A DNA stretch of 64,000 bases, from the NCBI RefSeq assembly GCF_011742555.1, contig NZ_JAAQQR010000001.1, positions 496,001-560,000 of the forward strand. Direction: 5' to 3'. Below are positions 1 through 7,982 of the stretch, piece by piece. A program made the translations under genes and the position numbers. The notes beneath the pieces are model-generated. The model was not told where the DNA came from. It was given only the letters and a program-made list of their open reading frames with translations, and did not search any database. Every line of letters starts with the position of its first letter. Position 1 is the first letter of the stretch. Origin of the DNA: Luteibacter jiangsuensis (GTDB lineage Bacteria; Pseudomonadota; Gammaproteobacteria; Xanthomonadales; Rhodanobacteraceae).

Positions 1-818
1 AGGTGCTCGCGGTGCGGAGTGTACCAGCGCGCACCGCGCAGCATTCGCACGAGCAATGTCAAGGTCGCGTCGATGACGAAGGCCGAGGAAAAGACAAGTG
101 CCGGCCAGAGCAAGTTCGTACGAAATGCCCACAGCATCGCCGAGAGCGCGAAAACCAGCAGCCCCAGCGTTCCGCTGCCCACATCGCCCATGAATATCCG
201 TGCAGGCGAGCGGTTGAACCACCAGAAACCCAGGGCGGCCGCGGCCATGGCAAGCCCCGCGTAGGCGATCGCCGGGTTCCCGGCAGCCCAGGCGAGCGCC
301 CCGACGGCGGCGCCGAAGAACATGGCCTGCTGGGCGGCCAGACCGTCGATGCCGTCCATGAAATTGTGGAGGTTGATGGACCAGACGCCAGCCAGCAGGA
401 GCGGCACGGCCCACCACAGGCTCGAGGTGCCCGACGCGACGGCGACACACAGCAATAACGTCGCCGCCAACTGAATAAACAGGCGCGGCCGGATGGGCAG
501 CGAGCCGTGGTCGTCCAGCCAGCCGATGGCCGCCACGGCGATGGTCGCGACCGTGAAGGCGCCGACCGTGGCCGCACCCGGCGATTGGGGCAGCAGCAAC
601 AGGCAGGCCGGCATGCCGACGAGGGCGCCGAGCACGATGCCGATGCCGCCGCCACGTGGCGTGGGCATCGTGTGCGAACGCCGGCGGCCGGGCGTGTCGA
701 GCATGCCGCGCCGGTGGGCATAGGCGATGGCCACGCGCACGCTCGCGAAAGACACGACGAACGCCGCCACGATACAGCCGATCGGCAGCGATGCGTAGGC
801 GGCGGGCCAGGTTGTCAT
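1..818 (-). CDS. WecA/MraY-type undecaprenyl-phosphate sugar-phosphate transferase (glycosyltransferase 4 family), 3' end outside window
   Basis: An integral membrane enzyme that should move a sugar-1-phosphate from a UDP-sugar onto undecaprenyl phosphate, the first step of an O-antigen or exopolysaccharide unit. Visible family motifs are the Asp-Asp pair in AIGWLDDHGSLP, the NLHNFMDGIDGLA segment and FMGDVGSG, with hydrophobic segments between them. The ATG at 816-818 overlaps the TGA of lapB as ATGA, so the two are probably translationally coupled. The frame stays open to the window edge, and the last residues (REH) resemble the usual family C-terminal motif, so little is missing. The donor sugar cannot be told from the sequence. 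The family call is firm; WecA versus another branch is not. Confidence 0.85.
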   Translation of the reverse strand, partial: MTTWPAAYASLPIGCIVAAFVVSFASVRVAIAYAHRRGMLDTPGRRRSHTMPTPRGGGIGIVLGALVGMPACLLLLPQSPGAATVGAFTVATIAVAAIGWLDDHGSLPIRPRLFIQLAATLLLCVAVASGTSSLWWAVPLLLAGVWSINLHNFMDGIDGLAAQQAMFFGAAVGALAWAAGNPAIAYAGLAMAAAALGFWWFNRSPARIFMGDVGSGTLGLLVFALSAMLWAFRTNLLWPALVFSSAFVIDATLTLLVRMLRGARWYTPHREH

Positions 819-1987
819 TCGTTCGCGACGCCGTGAATGGGGCGTACCGTGCCCCAGCTCTTGCAGCTCGGGCACTGCCAGTGGTGCGCCTTCGCGCCGA
901 AGCCGCAACGGCTGCAGCGATACATGGCCTGGCCTTCGAGAAGCTTGCGCGTGAGGTCGCGGAGGATGAGGTAGTTCTCGCGTGCCTCGCCGGACACCTT
1001 GTCCATCGTGGCGTCGATCAACGCCATGAGGCCACGCACGGAGGGACGCTTGCGCAGCTGCCCGGTGAGGAAGTCGATGGCCGTACGCTCGCCATCCCTG
1101 CCCTCGTATAGCCGGGTGAGCGCGAGCACCGGCGAGATGCCGTGGTAGCGCTCCATGATTTCCCGCAGGAATGCTTCCGCGCGGTCCATCTGGCCCGAGC
1201 GCGCATAACAGTTGAGCAGGGGCGGAAGAATCTCGGGGACGAAGGCGATGTCCGCGGCGATGGCGGCCTCATACGACGCGATCGCCTGCTCCAGTTCGCC
1301 GTCTTCCGACGAGAGCCGGCCGGCGATCATGTGCGCGCGCACGCAGTTTTCCTGGCAGGCGAACGCGTCGCGAACATAGTCGCGTGCCTCGGTGCGCGCG
1401 CCGTGCTGGCGCGATTGCTCGGCAAGCTCGCAATAGAACTGGGCGATCATGGCCGATTCGTCTTCACCGGTCATGGCCTCCAGCCGGCGCGCATGGTCGA
1501 TCGCCTTGTGCCACTCGCGTTCGTGCTGATAGATGGCGATGAGGTGCCGCAGCGCCGAGGGCGCCAGGGCGTCCATGGCCACAAGATCGGAGAACAGGGT
1601 TTCCGCACGGTCGAGCAGGCCGGCGCGCATGTAGTCCTCGCCGAGCTCCAGCAAGGCCACGGTTTTCATCTCGTCGGAAAGGCCCTGGCGCGAAACCAGG
1701 TGCTGGTGCAGACGGATGGCCCGGTCCACTTCCCCGCGCTTGCGGAAGAGGTTGCCCAGGGCGAGATGGGTCTCGACGGTGTCGCGGTTGTATTCGGCAA
1801 GGCGAAGAAACACCTCCAGCGCCTTGTCCTGCTCCTCGTTGAGGAGGTAGTTGAGGCCCCGGAAGTAATCGGAAGACAGCTCGTTGACACGCTCCCCCGA
1901 GCGCCTCACATGGCTTCGTTGGGCGAGCCACCAGCCACAGGCGAAAGCGAGGGGAGGAACGAGCGCCAGCAACCAGATCGGATTCAT
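815..1987 (-). CDS. lapB: LapB (YciM) lipopolysaccharide assembly/regulatory protein
   Basis: A protein of about 390 residues with an N-terminal membrane anchor (MNPIWLLALVPPLAFACGWW), a long run of TPR-like helices and a C-terminal rubredoxin-type zinc-binding knuckle (CSRCG, then CPSC), the standard LapB layout. In E. coli LapB works with FtsH to control LpxC turnover and so the amount of LPS made. The frame is open further upstream, but the ATG at 1985-1987 is chosen because it begins the membrane anchor and overlaps the lapA stop as ATGA. It sits between lapA and a polyprenyl-phosphate sugar transferase, consistent with a role in envelope polysaccharide synthesis. Confidence 0.93.
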   Translation of the reverse strand: MNPIWLLALVPPLAFACGWWLAQRSHVRRSGERVNELSSDYFRGLNYLLNEEQDKALEVFLRLAEYNRDTVETHLALGNLFRKRGEVDRAIRLHQHLVSRQGLSDEMKTVALLELGEDYMRAGLLDRAETLFSDLVAMDALAPSALRHLIAIYQHEREWHKAIDHARRLEAMTGEDESAMIAQFYCELAEQSRQHGARTEARDYVRDAFACQENCVRAHMIAGRLSSEDGELEQAIASYEAAIAADIAFVPEILPPLLNCYARSGQMDRAEAFLREIMERYHGISPVLALTRLYEGRDGERTAIDFLTGQLRKRPSVRGLMALIDATMDKVSGEARENYLILRDLTRKLLEGQAMYRCSRCGFGAKAHHWQCPSCKSWGTVRPIHGVANE

Positions 1988-2235
1988 GCGGTGGTCGTGC
2001 TCTCCACCTTGCGCTCGCGCCGGCGGCGCCGGCGATGGCCCAGCGAGGTCCCGAGCCAGGCGGTAATGCCGCCCAGGATCCAGCCCAGCAGTACCGCCGA
2101 AAGCATGGCCCCGCCCTTGGGAAGGGACAGCTGCGCGAAGCCGAGGTCGAACGACGCGAGGTCGGCATTCAGCGCACCGAAAACGACGCCGGCGGCAATG
2201 AACAGCAGTAGGAAAATGATGACAATCAGACGCAT
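1984..2235 (-). CDS. lapA: LapA domain-containing inner-membrane protein
   Basis: An 83-residue protein with two hydrophobic segments (MRLIVIIFLLLFIAAGVVFGA and roughly residues 44-64) and an Arg-rich cytoplasmic tail, the usual size and shape of LapA (YciS). LapA is the partner of LapB in LPS assembly. Its TGA overlaps the lapB start by four bases, so the pair is almost certainly co-translated. The gene lies downstream of ihfB but is separated from it by a strong terminator, so it probably has its own promoter in the 110-base gap upstream. Confidence 0.9.
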   Translation of the reverse strand: MRLIVIIFLLLFIAAGVVFGALNADLASFDLGFAQLSLPKGGAMLSAVLLGWILGGITAWLGTSLGHRRRRRRERKVESTTTA

Positions 2236-2346
2236 CCGGCGACTGTACCCGAATCCTGAATGACGTGGTGGTTTGCGGTTCGCATTTCATACAGCTTCGC
2301 CGGCACGCTCAGGGCGTAGGTGCCGGGAAAAACCACGGGGGTTGCC

Positions 2347-2376
2347 AAAAAAAACGCCGCGCTACTGCGCGGCGTT
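2347..2376 (-). terminator. Rho-independent terminator overlapping the end of ihfB
   Basis: Read on the minus strand, a 10-bp stem (AACGCCGCGC with GCGCGGCGTT, loop AGTA) is followed by eight T. The upstream arm and loop encode the last ihfB codons and contain its TAG stop, so the coding end and the terminator share bases. Confidence 0.88.
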
Positions 2377-2664
2377 CGTTCCTTCGATGAGGTTTACGCG
2401 TTCGCGTAATTCCTTACCGGGTTTGAAATGTGGGACGTGCTTGCCCGGGAGGGCCACTGCCTCGCCGGTCTTGGGGTTGCGGCCCATGCGCGGCGGACGG
2501 AAGTGCAGCGCGAAACTGCCGAATCCGCGGATCTCGATGCGCTCGCCCGTGGACAGGGCTTGGCTCATCTGTTCCAGCACACTCTTGACGGCAAGTTCCA
2601 CGTCGCTGAAGGCAAGATGGGTCTGGCGCCGCGCCAGCGCCTCGATCAATTCCGACTTTGTCAT
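2362..2664 (-). CDS. ihfB: Integration host factor beta subunit
   Basis: A 100-residue HU/IHF-family DNA-bending protein. It has the IHF-beta signature with [10 protein letters not shown] and [15 protein letters not shown] near the C-terminus and [10 protein letters not shown] in the beta arm region. IHF beta pairs with IHF alpha (not in this window) to bend DNA at promoters, origins and recombination sites. The ATG at 2662-2664 gives [10 protein letters not shown], the canonical start; the longer open frame adds an unconserved extension. It follows rpsA, the order found across gammaproteobacteria. Confidence 0.96.
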   Translation of the reverse strand: MTKSELIEALARRQTHLAFSDVELAVKSVLEQMSQALSTGERIEIRGFGSFALHFRPPRMGRNPKTGEAVALPGKHVPHFKPGKELRERVNLIEGTNAAQ

Positions 2665-2713
2665 GGGTCCCCTGGTGGTTCTCGAAGCTGACGCTATGGA
2701 TCTGTCCAACACA

Positions 2714-2740
2714 GCGAGGGGCGGGTTGGCCGCCCCTCGC
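2714..2740 (-). terminator. Hairpin downstream of rpsA
   Basis: An 11-bp perfect stem (GCGAGGGGCGG with CCGCCCCTCGC, five-base loop) lies directly after rpsA. The downstream tract is TGTGTTGG rather than a T run, so it may be a weak terminator or an mRNA 3' stabiliser in the rpsA-ihfB gap. Confidence 0.55.
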
Positions 2741-2747
2741 CCGACGG

Positions 2748-4421
2748 TCAGTCGGCCTTGTTCATCTGCTCCTTGAGGAGCGCGCCGAGCTTGGTGGTAC
2801 CACCGGCGGCGGACTGGTAGTCGGCCATGGTGTCGGCCAGATCTTCCTCGTCCTTCGCACGGATCGACAGCTGGAGCTGACGGCCCTTGCGATCCATGCC
2901 GGTGAACTTCGCCTCGACCGAATCACCCACCTTGAGGTACTGGGTGGCATCGTCGACGCGTTCCTTGGCGATGTCGTTGGCACGGATGTAGCCTTCGACG
3001 CCTTCGCCGAGGTCGATGGTCGCACCCTTGGCGTCGACTTCGCGGACCGTGCCGGTCAGGATCGTGCCGCGCGGATTCGTGGCCATGAACTGGCCGAACG
3101 GATCCTGCTCCATCTGCTTGATGCCGAGGGAGATGCGCTCGCGCTCCGGATCGACGGCAAGAACCACGGCCTCGACTTCGTCGCCCTTCTTGAAGTTGCG
3201 GACGAGGTCTTCACCCGAGGCCTGCCACGAGATGTCGGACAGGTGGACGAGACCGTCGATGCCGCCTTCCAGGCCGATGAAGATGCCGAAGTCGGTGATC
3301 GACTTGATCTGGCCCGACACCTTGTCGCCCTTCTTGTGCATGGCGGCGAAAGCTTCCCACGGGTTCGAGCGGGTCTGCTTGATACCGAGGGAGATACGAC
3401 GACGCTCTTCGTCCACGTCGAGAACCATGACTTCGGTCTCGTCGCCGACCTGCACGACCTTGGCCGGGTTGACGTTCTTGTTGGTCCAGTCCATTTCGGA
3501 CACGTGGACCAGGCCTTCGACGCCCGGCTCGATCTCGACGAAGCAGCCGTAATCGGTGACGTTGGAGACCTTGCCGAACAGACGGCTGCCGACCGGGTAG
3601 CGGCGGGCGATGGCGACCCACGGGTCGTCGCCGAGCTGCTTGAGGCCGAGCGACACGCGGTTGCGCTCGCGGTCGTACTTGAGCACGCGGACGTCCAGTT
3701 CGTCGCCGACGTTGACGACTTCGGACGGGTGACGCACGCGCTTCCACGCCATGTCGGTGATGTGCAGCAGGCCGTCGATACCGCCGAGGTCGACGAACGC
3801 GCCGTAATCGGTGAGGTTCTTCACCACACCCTTCACGACCGCGCCTTCGGTCAGGCGCTCGAGCAGCTTCTCGCGCTCTTCCGAGAACTCCGTCTCGACG
3901 ACCGCGCGGCGGCTGACGACGACGTTGTTGCGCTTGCGGTCGAGCTTGATGATCTTGAACTCGAGGTCCTTGCCCTCGAGGTAGACCGGGTCGCGGACCG
4001 GACGCACGTCGACCAGGGAGCCCGGCAGGAACGCGCGGACGTCCTTGATGTCGACCGTGAAGCCGCCCTTGACCTTGCCGGAGATCTTGCCGGTGATGGT
4101 CTCTTCCTTGTCGAACGCCTGCTCGAGGTCGTCCCACACCATCGAACGCTTGGCCTTCTCACGGGAGAGCTTGGTCTCGCCGAAGCCGTCTTCGAGCGCG
4201 TCGAGCGCGACCTTTACCTCGTCGCCCACTTCCACTTCCAGCGCGCCGGACTCGTCCTTGAACTGCTCGATGGGGACGATGCCTTCGCTCTTCAGGCCGG
4301 CGTTGATCACCACCACGTCGTTGCGGATTTCCACAACGATACCGGTGACGATGGAGCCGGGCTTCAGCTTGGAAATGGCCTGCTGGCTCTGTTCAAACAG
4401 TTCGGCAAAACTTTCAGTCAT
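2748..4421 (-). CDS. rpsA: 30S ribosomal protein bS1
   Basis: A 557-residue protein built of six S1 (OB-fold) repeats. Repeats 3 to 6 are clear from recurring motifs such as [29 protein letters not shown] and [16 protein letters not shown]1 binds single-stranded mRNA and recruits it to the 30S subunit, mainly for messages with weak Shine-Dalgarno sites. The start at 4419-4421 gives [10 protein letters not shown], the usual N-terminus; the open frame upstream is untranslated leader. There is no strong Shine-Dalgarno site before the ATG, as expected of a gene whose product controls its own translation. It follows cmk, the conserved order. Confidence 0.98.
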   Translation of the reverse strand: MTESFAELFEQSQQAISKLKPGSIVTGIVVEIRNDVVVINAGLKSEGIVPIEQFKDESGALEVEVGDEVKVALDALEDGFGETKLSREKAKRSMVWDDLEQAFDKEETITGKISGKVKGGFTVDIKDVRAFLPGSLVDVRPVRDPVYLEGKDLEFKIIKLDRKRNNVVVSRRAVVETEFSEEREKLLERLTEGAVVKGVVKNLTDYGAFVDLGGIDGLLHITDMAWKRVRHPSEVVNVGDELDVRVLKYDRERNRVSLGLKQLGDDPWVAIARRYPVGSRLFGKVSNVTDYGCFVEIEPGVEGLVHVSEMDWTNKNVNPAKVVQVGDETEVMVLDVDEERRRISLGIKQTRSNPWEAFAAMHKKGDKVSGQIKSITDFGIFIGLEGGIDGLVHLSDISWQASGEDLVRNFKKGDEVEAVVLAVDPERERISLGIKQMEQDPFGQFMATNPRGTILTGTVREVDAKGATIDLGEGVEGYIRANDIAKERVDDATQYLKVGDSVEAKFTGMDRKGRQLQLSIRAKDEEDLADTMADYQSAAGGTTKLGALLKEQMNKAD

Positions 4422-4589
4422 GTTGATTCCAGGGTTATGAAAGGTCGTACCCGGGCCTGCGTACCTTCGTGATCGCAGACGAACGGGGGACCCACCGGTA
4501 GAGGGTGCGCGGAGTGACCCGGATGGGATCCCCTGCACCGTTGCCAAGAGCCCGCGCACACCGCGCGGACACCGATGCCGCGACGCGCC
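4422..4589 (-). promoter_or_regulatory. rpsA leader region
   Basis: A 168-base gap between cmk and rpsA with GC-rich segments and no strong Shine-Dalgarno site. In E. coli the matching leader folds into hairpins that S1 binds to repress itself. That this region does the same is inference from position; I did not fold it. Confidence 0.4.
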
Positions 4590-5270
4590 TTACGGACGCA
4601 CCACGGCGAAAACTTTCGCCACCACCTCGTCGATGGGCATGCCGGTGGTATCGATGACCACGGCGCCTTCGGCGGGCTTCAACGGGGCGACCGGCCGCGA
4701 CGCGTCCCGCTCGTCGCGCGCCTCGATCTCTCGCTGAAGGGTGGCAAGTGTAACGCTTAGCCCCTTATCCTTCAACTGCTTATAGCGCCTTTTCGCGCGC
4801 TCGGCGGCGCTGGCCGTAAGGAAGAACTTATGGGCGGCATCCGGGAATATCACCGTCCCCATGTCACGGCCGTCGGCGACCAGCCCCGGCGCCTTGCGGA
4901 ACGCGTGCTGGAGGTCCACCAGGGCCTCCCGGACCGACGGAATCACGGCGATGGCCGAGGCGGCCGCGCCGGCCGTTTCCGTCCGCAGCTCGTCGGTGGC
5001 GTCGTGCCCGTTGACCAGCACCCGGGTTTCGCCGCCGTCGGCGCTGGGCTGGAAGCGGATCTTCACCGTGCGGGCGCAGCGGGTCACCGCCTCGGCGTCG
5101 GACAGGTCGATGCCCTCCTCGCCCGCCGCGTAACCCACGGCCCGGTACAGGGCCCCGGAGTCGAGCAGGCGCCAGCCCAGGCGCTCCGCCACCAGGCGGC
5201 TGATGGTTCCCTTGCCGGAGCCGGAGGGGCCGTCGATGGTCAGGACGGGGACGGCTGCCGGATCGGCCAT
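4590..5270 (-). CDS. cmk: Cytidylate kinase
   Basis: A 226-residue P-loop kinase that phosphorylates CMP and dCMP to the diphosphates. The Walker A loop is at the N-terminus ([12 protein letters not shown]), followed by [27 protein letters not shown] segment binds nucleotide, and the R-rich lid ([13 protein letters not shown]) follows. Its size matches the bacterial family (about 225 residues). The start at 5268-5270 places the P-loop about ten residues in, as usual. It lies directly upstream of rpsA. Confidence 0.97.
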   Translation of the reverse strand: MADPAAVPVLTIDGPSGSGKGTISRLVAERLGWRLLDSGALYRAVGYAAGEEGIDLSDAEAVTRCARTVKIRFQPSADGGETRVLVNGHDATDELRTETAGAAASAIAVIPSVREALVDLQHAFRKAPGLVADGRDMGTVIFPDAAHKFFLTASAAERAKRRYKQLKDKGLSVTLATLQREIEARDERDASRPVAPLKPAEGAVVIDTTGMPIDEVVAKVFAVVRP

Positions 5271-5350
5271 GGGATCAACCTCGTTCGCGAAACCCGCATG
5301 ATATCGCGTCGAGGGCCCGGTCGGCCCTGACGACGGTATGGGGCGGTTCC

Positions 5351-5374
5351 CTCGCCGCCATGGCGGCTCCTACA
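5351..5374. repeat. GTAGGAGC-type palindromic repeat at the treY 3' end
   Basis: A short repeat with the perfect palindrome GCCGCCATGGCGGC and a flanking TGTAGGAGC edge (minus strand). It belongs to the same family as the GTGGGAGCCGC elements near 28.6 kb and 51.6 kb. Its TAG is the stop codon of treY. Confidence 0.75.
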
Positions 5375-7982
5375 TTTTACCGGTGAACCAGGCGGCCACG
5401 GGGAGGTCGCCCATCAGGTCCGCCATGCCGATGTCGCCGCCGCGCGAGCCGCCGGTGCCGAGGACGTCGCGCCAGTTCCCCTCGGGCAAGGCGAGTAACG
5501 TGCCGGCCCAGCGGGACGCCGGGATGGCCGGGGTTTCCGCGCCCCCCAGCCAATCGGCCGTGTGCCGCGCCACGGCCACGACGAGCTTCTGGCCGCGATG
5601 CTCCCGCATGAAGGCCAGGACGTGGTCCGCCGCCGGCCCGGTGGCCGCCAGCGGCCGGTAAGTGCCGCGGGCGAACAAGTCCGGGTGGTCCCGGCGCAAC
5701 CGCAGCAGCCGCGCGATGACTGCCTGCTTGATGGCGCCATCGCGCCAGCTCGCCAGCGCCTCCGCCGGACTCGCGTCACGCGCCAGCGAAGCCGCGCGGG
5801 CGGAGAAATCGACGGGGCGCCGGTTGTCCGGATCGACCAGGCTGAAATCCCAATAGTCCGTCCCCTGATAGAGATCGGGAACGCCGGGGGTGGTGAGGCG
5901 CAGCACGGTCTGAGCCAGGCCGTTCGCGGCCCCGGGCGCCGCGATGTAGCTGGCGAAGGCGGCGAGTTCCTCGGCGCAATCGCTGGACAGCAGGCTGCGC
6001 AGGAAGTCCTCGCACGCGTCTTCGTAAGGCTCGTTCGGCGACGTCCAGCGAGTCCAGCGCTTGGCCTCGCGCAGCGCCTTGCGCTGCCACGCCGCGATGC
6101 GCGTCGCGAAGCGCTCCATCCCTTCGTCGTCGCCCGGCGCCAGCCCCAGCGGCCAGGCACCCACGAGCATCTGGTAGAGCATGAGTTCGTCCGCGGCCGA
6201 CGGCGCCATCCGTCCATCCTCGGTGCGTTTCCGGAAATCGGCGTGGCGCATGCGCCAGCGTTCCACGGTCACGACCCAGCGGCCCGCCACTTCCGACAGC
6301 ACCGCGAGGCGCGCCCTTAAGTCTTCCCCGCGCTTGTGGTCGTGCGTGGCCGTTGCCAGGAGGTTGTGCGGCAGGACGTCGGCGCGCTCCGCGCAGCGTC
6401 GATGGAATTCCTCGACGGTGAGCGCCAGGTGCGCGGCATCCACGCCCACCTCGTTGCGCGAGAGCAGGCGCCCGTAGCGATATCCGGCCGTGTCCTCCAC
6501 GGCCTTTGCCGCCACCGGCGAGGTGGCCTGCTGGAAGACGGCGATAGCGCGCTCGCGGGCCCGCCGAACGGGCCCGGGCGGCAGGCTGCGCGGCGCTTCG
6601 CCGCCCAGCCACCGTGCGACAAGATGCAGCAGTTCCACGTCTTCCAGGCGGATCGTGCGCAAGGCGCCTTCCACCGCTCGCGCGAACACGGATTCGTCGA
6701 ACGCATCGCGCCCCGCGCCACCGGCATAGGTGCGGTAGACGGGAAAATGCACCAGCAATTCCACCAGCACACGGCGGAGGGCGGCGAGGGACACGTCGCG
6801 CGTGGCGACATCGGCACGCGCGGCCGCGAACAGCGCACGCGCGGTCCGGTCCAGTTCCGCCTCGAAGCTGTCCACAAGGATCTGCCGCCGGGCGCGCACC
6901 GCCTGCGTGGCAAAGTCCGCGCTGTCTCCCGTGAGTTTTCGCCACAGTTCGGTAAGCGGCGCCTCGCCCGCTTCGTCGTGCAGCACGGCCGACACCTGAT
7001 CCATGAACTCGTAGCCCGTGGTGCCGTCGGTGCGCCAGTCGAGTCGCAGCGACTCGTCGTTCGCGAGGATCTTCTCCACGACGAGATATGCGCCATCGCG
7101 CGGTGCGCCCGGCGGACGCTGCGGACGCAGGCGCTCGAGCCGATGCCGCAGCTGGCGGCAGTAGCGCCGCGGATCGGCCAGGCCGTCCACGTGATCGCAG
7201 CGCACACCGTCGATCAGGCCCTCCGCATAAAGGCGGAAGATGGTCTTGTGCGTATCCTCGAATACGGCAGTACGTTCGATCCGCAATCCGGCGAGTTCGT
7301 TGATGTCGAAGAAGCGCCGGTAGTTGACCATGTCGCTGGCCAGCTTCCAGAACGCCAGACGGTAATGCTGGCGTTCGATCAGCGCATGCAACGCCGCCCT
7401 GCCCTCGTCGGTGGCGGGATCGTGCGCGGCTTCGGCGTCTCTTGCCAACGCTTTCGTCGACGCCGGCGACAAAGGCAGATGATCGTCGTAGACCCGCAGC
7501 ATCCATTGGTCGCGACGCAGCGCAAGGCGGATGTGCCCTTCGCGCAGCGTGGCGTCGTAACCGGCGCCGAGGATGGGAAGCAGTAGCCTGCCCCGCAGCA
7601 GCGGATCGGGTGTCTGCCAGTCGATGTCGAAGTAGCCGGCATAGCGGCTCTCACGACCATGGCGCAACACGTCCATCCACCACGCGTTTTCCACGCCGAC
7701 GCCCATGTGGTTCGGCACGATGTCCAGCACCAGGCCCATCCCGCGCGCGCGGAGCGCCGCCACCAGCCGGCGCAAGGCGTCTTCGCCACCCAGTTCCGGA
7801 TTGACCTCATGGCAGTCCACCACATCGTACCCGTGCGTGGACCCCCTGCGTGCGCGAAGGATGGGCGACGCATAAAGGTGGCTCACGCCGAGGTTCGCGT
7901 AGTAATCCACCACGCCCACCGCGTCGTCGAGTGTGAACCCCGCATGGAACTGCAGGCGTGCAAGCGCGCGCGGCGGGCTCAC
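5370..7982 (-). CDS. treY: Maltooligosyl trehalose synthase
   Basis: An 870-residue GH13 enzyme that turns the reducing-end alpha-1,4 bond of a maltooligosaccharide into an alpha,alpha-1,1 bond, giving maltooligosyl trehalose, the substrate of TreZ. Family motifs include HLYASPILRARRGSTHGYDV, DIVPNHMGVG, the catalytic DGVRCDHVDGLADP and VVEKILAND. The chosen start is GTG at 7980-7982, overlapping the malQ stop as GTGA and followed by SPPRALARLQFHAGF; the long upstream open frame lies inside malQ and is not family-like. It is the last gene of the glgE operon. The TAG stop lies in a dispersed repeat, so the true C-terminus may differ from relatives. Confidence 0.95.
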   Translation of the reverse strand: MSPPRALARLQFHAGFTLDDAVGVVDYYANLGVSHLYASPILRARRGSTHGYDVVDCHEVNPELGGEDALRRLVAALRARGMGLVLDIVPNHMGVGVENAWWMDVLRHGRESRYAGYFDIDWQTPDPLLRGRLLLPILGAGYDATLREGHIRLALRRDQWMLRVYDDHLPLSPASTKALARDAEAAHDPATDEGRAALHALIERQHYRLAFWKLASDMVNYRRFFDINELAGLRIERTAVFEDTHKTIFRLYAEGLIDGVRCDHVDGLADPRRYCRQLRHRLERLRPQRPPGAPRDGAYLVVEKILANDESLRLDWRTDGTTGYEFMDQVSAVLHDEAGEAPLTELWRKLTGDSADFATQAVRARRQILVDSFEAELDRTARALFAAARADVATRDVSLAALRRVLVELLVHFPVYRTYAGGAGRDAFDESVFARAVEGALRTIRLEDVELLHLVARWLGGEAPRSLPPGPVRRARERAIAVFQQATSPVAAKAVEDTAGYRYGRLLSRNEVGVDAAHLALTVEEFHRRCAERADVLPHNLLATATHDHKRGEDLRARLAVLSEVAGRWVVTVERWRMRHADFRKRTEDGRMAPSAADELMLYQMLVGAWPLGLAPGDDEGMERFATRIAAWQRKALREAKRWTRWTSPNEPYEDACEDFLRSLLSSDCAEELAAFASYIAAPGAANGLAQTVLRLTTPGVPDLYQGTDYWDFSLVDPDNRRPVDFSARAASLARDASPAEALASWRDGAIKQAVIARLLRLRRDHPDLFARGTYRPLAATGPAADHVLAFMREHRGQKLVVAVARHTADWLGGAETPAIPASRWAGTLLALPEGNWRDVLGTGGSRGGDIGMADLMGDLPVAAWFTGKM

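Noticed and set aside
2658-4472. A 604-codon open frame on the plus strand opposite rpsA
   Set aside because: It mirrors rpsA exactly, has His/Asp/Val-rich composition typical of antisense GC-rich frames and no family motif.
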